A stretch of 50,572 nucleotides of DNA from an uncultured Lachnospiraceae bacterium. GTDB taxonomy: Bacteria > Bacillota > Clostridia > Lachnospirales > Lachnospiraceae. Below, piece by piece: positions 42,002 through 50,572 of the stretch. The first letter of the stretch is position 1. Each line of letters begins with the position of its first letter. The notes under the pieces were generated by a model that worked only from the letters and a program-made list of their open reading frames with translations, was not told the origin of the DNA and searched no databases. A program made the position numbers and the translations under genes. Where the stretch lies: positions 1 through 50,572 of the forward strand of contig CAKRJH010000018.1 in the NCBI GenBank assembly GCA_934351255.1, given 5' to 3'.

Positions 42002-43816
42002 TTATCCCAGCGGACGGCAGGTCTGTTCCAGCCACTCCCGCTGCTCGTCGTCCAGATACGGCGAGATCGTCTCATACACGTTTCTGTGGTATGCATTGAG
42101 CAGTTCCAGCTCTCTTTGCGTCATCTGGCGCACATCGATCACATCCGGATCCCACGGCACCATGGTCAGCGGCTCGAATCCGAGGAACTGGCCATATTCA
42201 TTCTTCTCCCTTGCCACACAGACGATCAGATTCTCCAGACGGATCCCAAAACGCCCGGTCAGATAGATCCCCGGTTCATCCGAGGTGATCATGCCCGGCT
42301 CCAGCGGCGGATTCGCCCCCGGCCGGTCCACAACACGGTAGCGGAATGCATTGGGACCCTCATGGACATTGAGCAGATAGCCCACTCCATGGCCGGTTCC
42401 ATGATTGTAATCACATCCCATCTCCCACAACGGCCCTCTGGCCAGATAGTCCAGCGCGACACCGCTGCAGCCCTGCTTAAAACGGGCCGCTGCCAGATTC
42501 AGATGGCCGCGCAGTACCGCCGTATAATATTTCTTTTCCTCCGGCGAAGCATCCTCCCCCAGACAGATCGTACGCGTAATGTCTGTAGTTCCCTCCAGGT
42601 ACTGTCCTCCGGTATCCAGAAGCAGCAATCCCTCCGGTTTCAGGCGGGACGCACTCTCCGGCGTCGCCTCATAATGGACGATCGCTCCGTGCTCCTGATA
42701 GCCTGCGATCGGCGCAAAGCTCTGTCCGAGATAATGACTGCCCTCCTGCCGGAACTGTTCCAGCCGGTCGCTGACCGAAATCTCCGTCAGAGAGGTATTT
42801 CCCTCCCGCATCTCCTTTTTCAGCCAATAGATCAGCTTCGTCACCGCCACGCCGTCTTTGATATGCGCCTCCCGCTCATGACGGACTTCCGTCTCATTTT
42901 TCACAGCCTTGCGAAGTACGGTAGGATTGGCCGCATGCACGCCGCGGACATGCGACGGAATCGCCTGTGTCATGGCAAAATTGACCACCTGCGGATCCAT
43001 GCCAAGCGCAGTTTTGGGCGGAAGAGTGCCCATATATCCGTAAATATCCCCGTATGGACACAGACTGACGCCGTCCTGCGCCAGCCGCCCGATCAGTTCT
43101 CTGGAAAAGCTCTCTCTTTGTGCAAACAGAACCACGCGGTCAGCCTGCACCGCCAGATAGGACAAAAAGACCGGATTGAACTCTACATCACCGCCGCGCA
43201 GATTCAACAGCCATGCGATATCATCCAGGGCTGAAATCACAAAAGCGTCCAGATTCTGCTTCTCCATCCACATTTTGATCCACTGTATCTTGTCTGCCCG
43301 GCTCTCTCCCGCATATTCCACATCCAGCTCAAACACCGGTTCACAGGAAAGCGCAGGGCGGTCCTTCCAGATCTCACCCACCAGATCCCTGCTGCTCAGA
43401 ATGGACACTCCACGCCCTTTCAGGCGTGCGGCAAGTCCTCTGGCATAGGCAGAGGACACCATGCGTCCGTCAAATGCAAGGCGCTGTCCCGGTGTCATCT
43501 GCTGCTCCAGAAATTCCTGCACCGTCGGCACACCCTCCTCTAGCATTCGGTACAGGGTGATCCCCGTCCCCGCAAGCTGCTCCCCGGCCTGCAGGAAATA
43601 CCGGCCATCCGTCCACAATCCGGCCTGTTCCTGCATCACCACGACCGTGCCGGCAGATCCGGTAAATCCGGAGATATATTCTCTGGTCTTGAAATAGTCC
43701 CCCACGTACTCCGAACCGTGAAAATCATTGGTCGGAATCAGGCAGGCATCGACCCCGGCGCTTTTCATCTGCTGCCGCAGCGCCGCAAGCCTCTCCTGAA
43801 TCTTTGTATGTTCCAT
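42002..43816 (-). CDS. Xaa-Pro aminopeptidase (aminopeptidase P, M24B family)
   Basis: 604 residues from the ATG at 43816 (another ATG at 43828 is possible). Two N-terminal creatinase-like domains are followed by the pita-bread catalytic domain. Metal-ligand motifs: LLLDTGGQYLEGTTDITRT, GTGHGVGYLLNVHEG and MITSDEPGIYL, then RLENL. It removes N-terminal residues before proline; cytoplasmic peptide turnover. The length matches the three-domain eukaryote-like type. It lies 19 bases beyond the ksgA stop on the same strand. Confidence 0.94.
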   Translation of the reverse strand: MEHTKIQERLAALRQQMKSAGVDACLIPTNDFHGSEYVGDYFKTREYISGFTGSAGTVVVMQEQAGLWTDGRYFLQAGEQLAGTGITLYRMLEEGVPTVQEFLEQQMTPGQRLAFDGRMVSSAYARGLAARLKGRGVSILSSRDLVGEIWKDRPALSCEPVFELDVEYAGESRADKIQWIKMWMEKQNLDAFVISALDDIAWLLNLRGGDVEFNPVFLSYLAVQADRVVLFAQRESFSRELIGRLAQDGVSLCPYGDIYGYMGTLPPKTALGMDPQVVNFAMTQAIPSHVRGVHAANPTVLRKAVKNETEVRHEREAHIKDGVAVTKLIYWLKKEMREGNTSLTEISVSDRLEQFRQEGSHYLGQSFAPIAGYQEHGAIVHYEATPESASRLKPEGLLLLDTGGQYLEGTTDITRTICLGEDASPEEKKYYTAVLRGHLNLAAARFKQGCSGVALDYLARGPLWEMGCDYNHGTGHGVGYLLNVHEGPNAFRYRVVDRPGANPPLEPGMITSDEPGIYLTGRFGIRLENLIVCVAREKNEYGQFLGFEPLTMVPWDPDVIDVRQMTQRELELLNAYHRNVYETISPYLDDEQREWLEQTCRPLG

Positions 43817-43835
43817 GCTTATCTGCATTCCTTTC

Positions 43836-44708
43836 TCATCCCCTTTTAATGCGAAGCAGAATATCACTGAGTCTCGCAAATTCTTCCAGCGTCAGCGCCT
43901 CTCCCCGGATTGTCGCCACCTTGCCCAGTTCCTCAATACCCTGCGCAGCCTGCGCCTTGGAAAGTCCCAGTCCCGGGTCATTGGACAGCCCGTTTTGCAG
44001 CGTCTTGCGGCGCTGGTTAAAGGATGCCCGGATGATGCGGAACATCCATTTTTCATCTTCCACAGCCACCGGCTTGTGCGGATGGCTGGACAACCGGATC
44101 ACCGCCGACCCCACATTCGGCCGCGGCATGAAGCAGTTGGCCGGTACATTGGCCACGATCTCCGGCCGTGAATAAAACTGTACCGCCAGCGACAGCGCAC
44201 CGTAATCCTTGGTGCCCGGCCCCGACTGCATCCGGTCTGCCACCTCTTTTTGCACCATCACCGTGATGCTCTCCAGAGGCACATGGCTCTCAAACAGTTC
44301 CATGATGATCGGTGTCGTAATATAGTAAGGAAGGTTCGCCACCACCTTGATCGGCCTTCCTTCATTATGTTCCCCGGCCACCTGCGCCAGATCCATCTTC
44401 AGGATATCCTGGTTGACCACCGTGACATTGTCATAGGCCGCCAGCGTCTCCTTCAGAATGGGGATCAGATTCTGATCGATCTCGACCGCCATCACCTGTC
44501 TGGCATGTTCGCACAGGTACTGTGTCATTGTCCCGATACCCGGTCCGATCTCCAGCACAAAGTCATCCGGCCCGACCCCCGCCGCCTCGATAATACGTTC
44601 CAGCACATGGGTGTCGATCAGAAAATTCTGCCCGAATTTCTTCTGAAAGCGGAAATTATATTTCTGCAGTATCTCTATGGTATTCTGTGGTATTCCTAAT
44701 GTCGCCAT
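43836..44708 (-). CDS. rsmA: 16S rRNA (A1518/A1519-N6) dimethyltransferase KsgA/RsmA
   Basis: 290 residues from the ATG at 44708 (GGAGAG upstream). Motifs FGQNFLID, the SAM-binding VLEIGPGIGTMTQYL, VEID, and the catalytic NLPYYITTPI. It dimethylates two adenines in the small-subunit rRNA late in ribosome assembly. Follows tatD by 31 bases, the usual tatD-ksgA order of Firmicutes. Confidence 0.97.
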   Translation of the reverse strand: MATLGIPQNTIEILQKYNFRFQKKFGQNFLIDTHVLERIIEAAGVGPDDFVLEIGPGIGTMTQYLCEHARQVMAVEIDQNLIPILKETLAAYDNVTVVNQDILKMDLAQVAGEHNEGRPIKVVANLPYYITTPIIMELFESHVPLESITVMVQKEVADRMQSGPGTKDYGALSLAVQFYSRPEIVANVPANCFMPRPNVGSAVIRLSSHPHKPVAVEDEKWMFRIIRASFNQRRKTLQNGLSNDPGLGLSKAQAAQGIEELGKVATIRGEALTLEEFARLSDILLRIKRG

Positions 44709-44739
44709 ATTTCTCTCCATTTCTGCCTGTGGGGATCTG

Positions 44740-45510
44740 TCATCCCAGGCGGTACATATTTCTGGCATTTTCTGCCGTACAACGGATCACTTCCTCCGGT
44801 GTCACTCCCTTGATCTGTGCGATCTGCGCTGCCACATAGGGCAGATAGGCGGAGGTATTTCTCTTTCCGCGGTGCGGCTCCGGTGCCATATACGGCGTGT
44901 CTGTCTCCAGTACGATCCGGGATAGCGGTGTGTCCTCCACGACCTCCCGGAGTTTTCTGGCATTTTTAAAGGTCACGACTCCGCCGACTCCGATATAAAA
45001 TCCCATCTTCACGTAGATCCTGGCCATCTCCACGGAATACCCGAAGCAGTGCACGACTCCGCCCACACGCCCGGCTTCCTCTTCCTGCATGATCTGCAGA
45101 GTATCCTGTGCAGCCTCCCGGCTGTGGATGATCACCGGCTTGTCCACCTCACGCGCAAGCTGAAGCTGCCGCCGGAACCACGCCATCTGCACCTCTCTGG
45201 GTGCCCCGTCCTCATAATGATAATCCAGGCCGATCTCACCCACGGCCACTACCTTCTCCCCGGAGCAGAGTCCGCGAAGCCACTCGATATCCTCCGGTTT
45301 CATCTGCTCCACCTCATCCGGATGGATGCCCACCGCCGCATAGACATAGTCATACTGCGACGCCAGCTTCAGCGCGTCCCTCGTGGACTCAAAGCCGGCA
45401 CCGACCTCCACGATCAGCTCCACGCCGTTGTCATGCGCCGCCTGTAATGCCTCACGCCGGTCCTCATCGAACCGGTGGTCCGAAAAATGTGCATGTGTAT
45501 CTATGATCAT
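44740..45510 (-). CDS. tatD: TatD-family metal-dependent hydrolase/DNase
   Basis: 256 residues from the ATG at 45510 (TTAGGAAAAAG upstream). The amidohydrolase fold has metal motifs DTHAHFSD, HSREA, VHCFGY and ETDTPYMAPEPHRGKRN. Family members are 3'-5' DNases or D-aminoacyl-type deacylases. Upstream of ksgA in a housekeeping cluster. Confidence 0.95.
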   Translation of the reverse strand: MIIDTHAHFSDHRFDEDRREALQAAHDNGVELIVEVGAGFESTRDALKLASQYDYVYAAVGIHPDEVEQMKPEDIEWLRGLCSGEKVVAVGEIGLDYHYEDGAPREVQMAWFRRQLQLAREVDKPVIIHSREAAQDTLQIMQEEEAGRVGGVVHCFGYSVEMARIYVKMGFYIGVGGVVTFKNARKLREVVEDTPLSRIVLETDTPYMAPEPHRGKRNTSAYLPYVAAQIAQIKGVTPEEVIRCTAENARNMYRLG

Positions 45511-45567
45511 ACTTTTTCCTAACCCTTTCTCATTTGGTTTCATTCTAACCATTTTCCGGGAAAATGT

Positions 45568-47022
45568 CTATCGCTCACTCCATTTCTCATTGGTCATCAG
45601 GCTGACACGGAAAAACCGCTTGAGGAGCTGGCGGCCGTTAAACGGGATCAACGGATACAGATAATTTCGGCCCGTAAATGTGGGATTTCCCACGACGGAC
45701 ACACCGGCAAACAGGCACCCTATCACAAATCCCGGCAGTCCAAGCACCGCCGTCCACAACAGAAGCTGGATGCGCAGAAACTTGATGGCATAGCCCAGTT
45801 CCATATTGCTCTGCGTGTAATTGGCCACCGCCACGACCGCCATATACAGCATGATCTCGCTGTTAAACCAGCCCGATTTGACGGTGTAATCACCAAACAC
45901 AATACCTGCCACCACACTCAGCGGAGTCGACAACATGCTCGGCGTATTCACCGACGCCATCTTCAATCCGTCAATGGCAATCTCCAGGATCAGAAGCTGC
46001 AGAAGCGGCGGCACATTGACCTCATCCTCGATCATGATAAACTCCAGCCACTGTGGCACCCATTGCGGATGCTGCAAAAACAGCAGAAACAATGGAATCA
46101 GAAAAATGGAACAGATATTGATAAACATCCGGCTCAACCGCAGATACGTGCCGGTCACCGGCGGGAGATAATAATCATTGGGATCCTCGATAATATCAAA
46201 CAGAGAACTCGGTATGATCATCGCATTGGGAGAATTGTCCACCAGGATCACCACGCTTCCCTCCAGCAGGCAGGCCGCCGTCGTATCCGGTCTCTCCGTG
46301 TACTTGAACTTGGGCATCGGATTCCACCACGCCCGTGGCATCAATGCCTCCGCCAGGCTCTGCTGGTTCAGTGACAATGCATCCACCCGGATATCCCGCA
46401 GCCTGCGTCTGACCTGCCGCAGCACCTTATCCGGAGTTCTCCCCTGCATGTAGACCACCGCGACATCCGTCCGGCTGCTCATGCCGACATTGGCCAGTTC
46501 AAAGGTCAGCTCCGGATCACGGATACGCCGCCGGATCAGCGCAATATTCGCCATGATCGTCTCGGTCAGTCCGTCACGCGAGCCCTGCAGCACCTTGTCT
46601 TTGATCGGTTCCTGGATGCTTCTGGCCGGATAATCTCTCAGATCCATGGTCAGGATCTGTGCATAGCCATCGATCAAAAGACAACTGTTTCCCGAAAAAA
46701 ATGCCTGTATCAATGCATTGACATCCTCCGCCACTGCCGCATCCACATATGGCATCTGTGCCTCCATGAACCCCTGCATATCCCCCGGCATGTCCTCCGG
46801 AGTGATCCCCAGGTAAAAATCCATGACCTTCTCCATCAATTCCCCGTTTAACAGGCCGTCAACGGTATACCAGCAGGCCTTTTTCCCACCGATCCTCACC
46901 GGCCGGCGGATCAGATCAAAACTCCTGTCCACGCGCAGAAGTTCCCGCACTGCCCGGTCTCTGCGTTCAAACGATTCTTTTCCCCGAAAGATGCCTTCAT
47001 TGTCTTCTATATTCCATCCCAT
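45568..47022 (-). CDS. GerA-family spore germination protein (SpoVAF-like)
   Basis: 484 residues from the ATG at 47022 (GGGAGG 12 bases upstream; 47061 possible). The N-terminal hydrophilic domain (about 1-280) has SGNSCLLIDGYAQILTMDLRDYPARS and RSIQEP. Then come about five membrane segments in the GerAA-type membrane domain (ALLQLLILEIAIDGLK, VNTPSMLSTPLSVVAG). Length and lack of companion gerB/gerC genes favour SpoVAF over a germinant-receptor A subunit. It should act in the spore inner membrane. Supports a spore-forming organism. Confidence 0.9.
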   Translation of the reverse strand: MGWNIEDNEGIFRGKESFERRDRAVRELLRVDRSFDLIRRPVRIGGKKACWYTVDGLLNGELMEKVMDFYLGITPEDMPGDMQGFMEAQMPYVDAAVAEDVNALIQAFFSGNSCLLIDGYAQILTMDLRDYPARSIQEPIKDKVLQGSRDGLTETIMANIALIRRRIRDPELTFELANVGMSSRTDVAVVYMQGRTPDKVLRQVRRRLRDIRVDALSLNQQSLAEALMPRAWWNPMPKFKYTERPDTTAACLLEGSVVILVDNSPNAMIIPSSLFDIIEDPNDYYLPPVTGTYLRLSRMFINICSIFLIPLFLLFLQHPQWVPQWLEFIMIEDEVNVPPLLQLLILEIAIDGLKMASVNTPSMLSTPLSVVAGIVFGDYTVKSGWFNSEIMLYMAVVAVANYTQSNMELGYAIKFLRIQLLLWTAVLGLPGFVIGCLFAGVSVVGNPTFTGRNYLYPLIPFNGRQLLKRFFRVSLMTNEKWSER

Positions 47023-47130
47023 CTCTGCCCGCAACCTCCCAATCTCACATTCTGGTTGCAATAGTGTGGCTCTTTCCTTAAAATACTATACATAAAATAC
47101 GATTCACAGATAATTCGGGGAGGTGATCTT

Positions 47131-47892
47131 TTGTCTGTCAGCGATGAGGACCGCATGCTTTTTTCCCAGGCCTGCAGACGCATTGTCAACCGGGAACGGC
47201 TCAGGGAGGGCATTGGCACCCTGCAGGAAAAAACCGTTCATGCAGTGTTGAAGACCTTCTACGAACCGGATCCTGCCTATCAGGAGATCCCTGTGGGAAA
47301 CTTTGTCGCCGATATCCTGCGCGATGGAGAGATCATGGAGATCCAGACGCGCAATTTTGACAAGCTGCGCCGCAAGCTGGAGTCATTTCTCCCCCTCTGT
47401 CCGGTAACTGTGATCTATCCGATCCCGTATCACAAGACACTGTACTGGATCGACGAACAAAGCGGCGAGATCGGCGGCGGAAGACGATCTCCCAAAAAGG
47501 GCAGCATTTACGATGCCATCCGCGAGCTGTACAAGATCAAGCAATATCTGGATCATCCCGATCTGCAGATCTGTCTCGTCCTTCTGGACATGGACGAATA
47601 CAAACTGCTCAACGGCTGGAGCCACGACCGAAAGCGTGGTTCGACCCGCTACGACCGCATTCCCACCGCGCTGGAAGATGAATTCGTGATCGGTTCTCTC
47701 TCCGATTACACGATGTTTCTACCGGATTCCCTGCCGGATTCCTTTACCTCCCGCGATCTGGCGCAGGCCGCACATGTCCGTCTGCCGGTTGCCCAGCAGA
47801 CCCTCACGATCCTTTCTTATCTGAAGGTTGTGACCTGCATCGGCAGACAGAGCAGATTAAAACTTTATAAAGTCTCTCGTCAGGATAAGTAA
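47131..47892 (+). CDS. Conserved protein of unknown function, possible nuclease-like core and winged helix
   Basis: 253 residues with a TTG start; GGGGAGGTGA lies four to ten bases upstream and no better start is present. The first half has a pattern of the PD-(D/E)XK kind: VADILRDGEIMEIQTRNFDKL (E-x-Q instead of E-x-K). The C-terminal ~60 residues (FTSRDLAQAAHVRLPVAQQT) look like a winged helix. A family name could not be assigned. Divergent from the spoVAF-like gene and followed 47 bases later by the BI-1 gene. Confidence 0.72.
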   Translation: MSVSDEDRMLFSQACRRIVNRERLREGIGTLQEKTVHAVLKTFYEPDPAYQEIPVGNFVADILRDGEIMEIQTRNFDKLRRKLESFLPLCPVTVIYPIPYHKTLYWIDEQSGEIGGGRRSPKKGSIYDAIRELYKIKQYLDHPDLQICLVLLDMDEYKLLNGWSHDRKRGSTRYDRIPTALEDEFVIGSLSDYTMFLPDSLPDSFTSRDLAQAAHVRLPVAQQTLTILSYLKVVTCIGRQSRLKLYKVSRQDK

Positions 47893-47939
47893 ATTGTGTT
47901 ACACTACATGTAAGAATTTTTAGAAGGAGGATGTAATTT

Positions 47940-48638
47940 ATGGCAGATTCATCCCTATTTGACACCGGAAAAGCAGCACGTTTCACACAGCAGATGGACG
48001 ATGTGGTCATCAGCGACCGCGCCTACAATGCCACGATCGGAGGCGTCGTTCTCTGGGGCATTCTGGTCAATGTCTTCATGTGTTTATTCTGCGTGAACGC
48101 CATCATGGCCATCAGTCCGATCGCACTGCTGATCGGCTATTTTGTCTGTGCCTTTGGCGGTACCTGGATCGTCCGGGCCTCACACCATCCGATCGTCAGT
48201 TTTGTTGGCTACAACCTGGTTGTGCTTCCGTTTGGCGCACTTCTGAGCCTGATCGTCACCGTCTACGCCCGTGTTTACGGAAGTTATATCATCGCCGAGG
48301 CCTTTGGCATGACCGCCGCTGTCGTGGTCATCATGCTTTGCCTGGGTGCTCTGTTCCCACAGTTCTTCCTGAGAATGGGGCCGGCTCTGGCTGTGACTCT
48401 GCTGCTTCTGATCATCGTCGAGGGAATCTGTTCGATCTTCTCTCTCGCGACCAGCGGTTTTGCCCTGATCGGCTGCGCGCTGTTCTCACTATACATTGCC
48501 TACGACTGGGTTCGTGCCAACTCCTACGTGCACACCCTGGACAATGCCGTAGACAGCGCCTGTGATATCTACATGGATATCATCAACCTGTTCCTGCGCA
48601 TCCTGCAGATCCTGGGACGCAGCAGCCGCCGCAATTAA
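47940..48638 (+). CDS. Bax inhibitor-1 (TMBIM/YccA) family membrane protein
   Basis: 232 residues, AGAAGGAGG before ATG. Seven predicted membrane segments and the family C-terminal pattern FSLYIAYDWVRAN with a Asp-rich VDSACDIYMDIINLF region. Bacterial BI-1 proteins act as pH-sensitive calcium leak channels or FtsH-associated quality control factors. Ends at a bidirectional terminator. Confidence 0.9.
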   Translation: MADSSLFDTGKAARFTQQMDDVVISDRAYNATIGGVVLWGILVNVFMCLFCVNAIMAISPIALLIGYFVCAFGGTWIVRASHHPIVSFVGYNLVVLPFGALLSLIVTVYARVYGSYIIAEAFGMTAAVVVIMLCLGALFPQFFLRMGPALAVTLLLLIIVEGICSIFSLATSGFALIGCALFSLYIAYDWVRANSYVHTLDNAVDSACDIYMDIINLFLRILQILGRSSRRN

Positions 48639-48642
48639 CAGC

Positions 48643-48690
48643 AAAGCCCGGGATCCGGTCTGCTTCCATGCATTCCGGATTCCGGGCTTT
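48643..48690. terminator. Bidirectional intrinsic terminator
   Basis: AAAGCCCGG-g-ATCCGG / CCGGAT-t-CCGGGCTTT stem, serving the BI-1 gene (+) and the DUF4956 gene (-). A- and T-runs flank both sides. Confidence 0.85.
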
Positions 48691-48707
48691 CCTTGACTTA
48701 TGACATA

Positions 48708-49376
48708 TTATAATTCCTCGCGGCTGGCCAGCACTCTGCTGCAGCTCACCGTGAGATTGGCATTGCGGGTCCGGATGTCATCGATCATCGCCTTGACAGA
48801 CGCATCCTTTGACAGCGCAATTTCATAACGAAGTTCATACATACTGCCCATGTTGATGGTTTTTACCTGAATCAGACGGGCAGTTTTTGTGTATTTCTGC
48901 AGAATATCTTCAAAGACTCCTTCATAATCCAGATCCTCCGAGATCACGATCCGCAGGAGATGCTGCTGCACGCCGGCATGTCCGACCACCTTGTAGAAAA
49001 ACAACATTACAGCTCCCACGATCACAGCGATCATCGCTGCATATGCCAGATAGCCCATACCGGTCGCCAGTCCCACCACGATCGCATAGAATACGCCGCT
49101 GATCTCACGGGATGTCCCCGGGACAGACCGGAAACGCACCAGACTGAATGCCCCCATGATCGCCACACCGGTTCCCAGATTTCCATTGACCAGCATGATC
49201 ACCGCCTGCACCAGCGCCGGCAGCAACAGCAGCGTCACCACAAAATTCTTTGTATACTCCCCCTGCAGCATGTACACTGCCGCGATCACCAGCCCCAGTA
49301 CCAGGGACACACACGTACACAACAGCGCCGCCTGCACAGACACACTCCCCGCTCCATTAATCACACTTGCCATCAT
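48708..49376 (-). CDS. DUF4956 family membrane protein
   Basis: 222 residues. About four membrane segments in the first 130 residues around the signature GTGVAIMGAFSLVRFRSVPGT, then a ~90-residue cytoplasmic domain. DUF4956 proteins occur with VTC-domain polyphosphate polymerases and CotH-type kinases. Here its start overlaps the VTC gene by 20 bases in that same order. AGAGGAA precedes ATG (a second ATG follows at once). Function unknown. Confidence 0.92.
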   Translation of the reverse strand: MMASVINGAGSVSVQAALLCTCVSLVLGLVIAAVYMLQGEYTKNFVVTLLLLPALVQAVIMLVNGNLGTGVAIMGAFSLVRFRSVPGTSREISGVFYAIVVGLATGMGYLAYAAMIAVIVGAVMLFFYKVVGHAGVQQHLLRIVISEDLDYEGVFEDILQKYTKTARLIQVKTINMGSMYELRYEIALSKDASVKAMIDDIRTRNANLTVSCSRVLASREEL

Positions 49377-50223
49377 ATTGTTGATTCCTCTCTTTCATAT
49401 AAAATGCTCCATATTTGGAAAAGGATGTGGGATAGATCTTCTGTTCCCCAAGCATCCTGCAAAGCCACAGCGGATATGCACTGCCGCATTTGATCTCCAT
49501 GACGACCTCACCCTGCTCAAAGTACAGATTCTCCGGCTCCTCCCCATCCAGCGTCAATCCCTGCCTGCGGTTGCGGATTCTCTGATCGAATGTCAGACGC
49601 AGGGACCTGTCCTCTTTTCCGTACAGGGCTACGCGGTCGTATGCGATATACATGTTCGGCCGCAGGTCATATCGATCTCTGGTGTATTCCAGTTCCCGCA
49701 GGATCTGGCGATGCACAAAATCTCCCTCTTCCTGACTTGGGCGTTCCTTCTGCGGCAGGAAAACCTTTCTCACCGTCTCACTCCGGCTTCCTTCCTCTCT
49801 CTGAGAACGAACAACCTTTCCCGTCATTGGACTTTGGTTTTCCTTGCGCGACGAAAAAGTGTGGTTCTTTTTCCACTCCTGCCCGCCTCTGCGTGCCAAA
49901 AATCTCTCTGCCTCCGAAAGCGGCATGCTCACCCTTCTCTTATAGACGATGCCCCGGTATTTGCGCTTCAGTTCCACAAACACGTCATCGTTTCGTCCGA
50001 TTTTCCCATACCCCCGGACGCGCACCTTCTCCTTAAACTCCGGCTTCTGGATGGAATGACGGATCATCTCCTCCCCGGGCGTATCATAATAGACATTGCG
50101 GATCGTGCTCTGTCCATACTCATCCTCCACCGTATACTCTGCAAGGAACTGCCGGATCCACTCATATTGCTCCCGGCTGATCACATACTTTTTCTCCACC
50201 CTTGCAAACGTATCCTGACTCAT
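49357..50223 (-). CDS. VTC-domain polyphosphate polymerase-like protein
   Basis: 288 residues from the ATG at 50223 (AGGTACGA upstream; the open frame continues into the CotH gene but matches nothing). Beta-barrel tunnel motifs: ARVEKKYVI, VRIRGYG-type VRVRGYG, ELKRKYRGIVYKRRV and VVMEIKCG. These Lys, Arg and Glu residues line the tunnel in VTC polymerases. A Lys/Arg-rich insertion of about 50 residues (about 130-180) interrupts the domain. Member of the CotH-VTC-DUF4956 operon. Confidence 0.9.
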   Translation of the reverse strand: MSQDTFARVEKKYVISREQYEWIRQFLAEYTVEDEYGQSTIRNVYYDTPGEEMIRHSIQKPEFKEKVRVRGYGKIGRNDDVFVELKRKYRGIVYKRRVSMPLSEAERFLARRGGQEWKKNHTFSSRKENQSPMTGKVVRSQREEGSRSETVRKVFLPQKERPSQEEGDFVHRQILRELEYTRDRYDLRPNMYIAYDRVALYGKEDRSLRLTFDQRIRNRRQGLTLDGEEPENLYFEQGEVVMEIKCGSAYPLWLCRMLGEQKIYPTSFSKYGAFYMKERNQQYDGKCD

Positions 50224-50233
50224 TCGTACCTGT

Positions 50234-50572
50234 TCACTCCAATTTCTTTTCTGTCTTCTCGATCCAACGGATGATCCCCGGGATCGTGTCCGCCCGGCCT
50301 CCGAGGAAATCGACAATACACTGATAGCTTGCATAACCTCCGCCAATGGCATCTTCCGTCTTGTATTCCGCCTGCTCCGTCCCAAAATATCTGGTAAAGA
50401 ACTGTGGGTACAACGGCTCATAGATCTCCCGGATCTTCTTACACTCTGCCAGTGCATGTTCTTTTTCCAGTTCATTTTCACTGAGCGACAGCAGTTTATC
50501 CTCAAAATCCCGCCGGAACGAATCATTGCTCATCAGATAGACAAACATTTTGACCAGCGGATTGGCCGTCTT
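50234..50572 (-). CDS. C-terminal end of a CotH-kinase-family protein, 5' end beyond the window
   Basis: 112 residues visible, open to the right edge (starts in frame at 50572 with KTANPLVK). The pattern MFVYLMSNDSFRRDFEDKLL and a late IVDFLGGRADTIPGIIRWIE match the C-terminal end of CotH proteins (xxNxxFRxxF..., xxxFxxxRPxxI). The visible internal Met at 50548 is not taken as a start. CotH phosphorylates spore-coat or other proteins; its presence fits the VTC-DUF4956 neighbours and a sporulating host. Confidence 0.75.
   Translation of the reverse strand, partial: KTANPLVKMFVYLMSNDSFRRDFEDKLLSLSENELEKEHALAECKKIREIYEPLYPQFFTRYFGTEQAEYKTEDAIGGGYASYQCIVDFLGGRADTIPGIIRWIEKTEKKLE

Noticed and set aside
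41996..43234. 412-codon plus-strand open frame opposite aminopeptidase P
   Set aside because: Shadow of the M24 gene with its metal-site motifs.
47030..47110. Sigma-G type promoter upstream of the spoVAF-like gene
   Set aside because: TGAATC is present but no CATACTA-type -10 occurs at the right distance.

Overview
The window comes from a spore-forming, anaerobic Gram-positive bacterium of the Clostridia, most likely Lachnospiraceae. This is inferred from strong Shine-Dalgarno sites, a SpoVAF/GerA-type germination protein, oxygen-sensitive thiamine enzymes (radical-SAM ThiC and ThiH), a clostridial-type agr quorum-sensing module, DUF5662 and DUF4956/VTC/CotH proteins. No tRNA, rRNA, CRISPR array, transposase or phage gene was seen.

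Layout. (1) 1-6.0 kb: a secreted Ig-like/proline-threonine repeat protein (cut by the left edge), a rhodanese, an AgcS amino-acid:Na+ symporter with an AEC-type transporter, an AraC regulator and a divergent intracellular GH5 glycosidase. (2) 6.0-10.6 kb: thiamine synthesis. thiC lies behind a TPP riboswitch with terminator. A convergent thiS-thiG-thiH-thiE operon lies behind a short terminator-embedded leader that fits the HMP-PP (thiS-motif) riboswitch. ThiS has an unusual tail after its Gly-Gly-Gly. (3) 10.6-28.2 kb: an accessory block, visibly more AT-rich in parts, built around an agr-like quorum-sensing system. agrB, a LytTR response regulator and a GHKL histidine kinase run rightward. 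A 48-codon agrD (autoinducer peptide precursor), not included in the supplied gene calls, runs leftward from the same control region. It heads a long operon of two FtsX-type permeases, one ABC ATPase, two ATPase-permease fusions and an exported Ig-like protein. Two back-to-back pairs of 13-bp boxes with 21-bp spacing lie between the divergent promoters. A near-identical copy of one pair (one mismatch in 39 bp) lies 11 kb away, in front of a second ABC-type operon (lipoprotein, permease, ATPase, permease). The two operons are separated by a Schlafen/AlbA-type ATP-binding protein and a shortened DUF4230 protein, bracketed by two identical 50-bp terminator sequences.

(4) 28.3-36.7 kb: a DJ-1/PfpI protein, a DUF1292 protein, a translationally coupled Mrr-like nuclease and nuclease-helicase (XPD/DinG family) pair, a NUDIX hydrolase coupled to a PIN/NYN-like protein with a long charged repeat linker, and a secreted subtilase with a large insertion in its catalytic domain. 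(5) 36.7-42 kb: a heterodimeric ABC exporter with one degenerate ATP site, a divergent cupin-AraC regulator and a DUF5662 protein. (6) 42-50.6 kb: aminopeptidase P, KsgA, TatD, a SpoVAF-like protein, an unrecognised gene, a BI-1 family membrane protein, and a DUF4956-VTC-CotH operon cut by the right edge.

The most interesting unit is the agr regulon. The sequence suggests that the AgrD-derived cyclic peptide, sensed by the kinase and regulator, switches on its own production and two multi-component ABC systems. The transported substrate is not identified.
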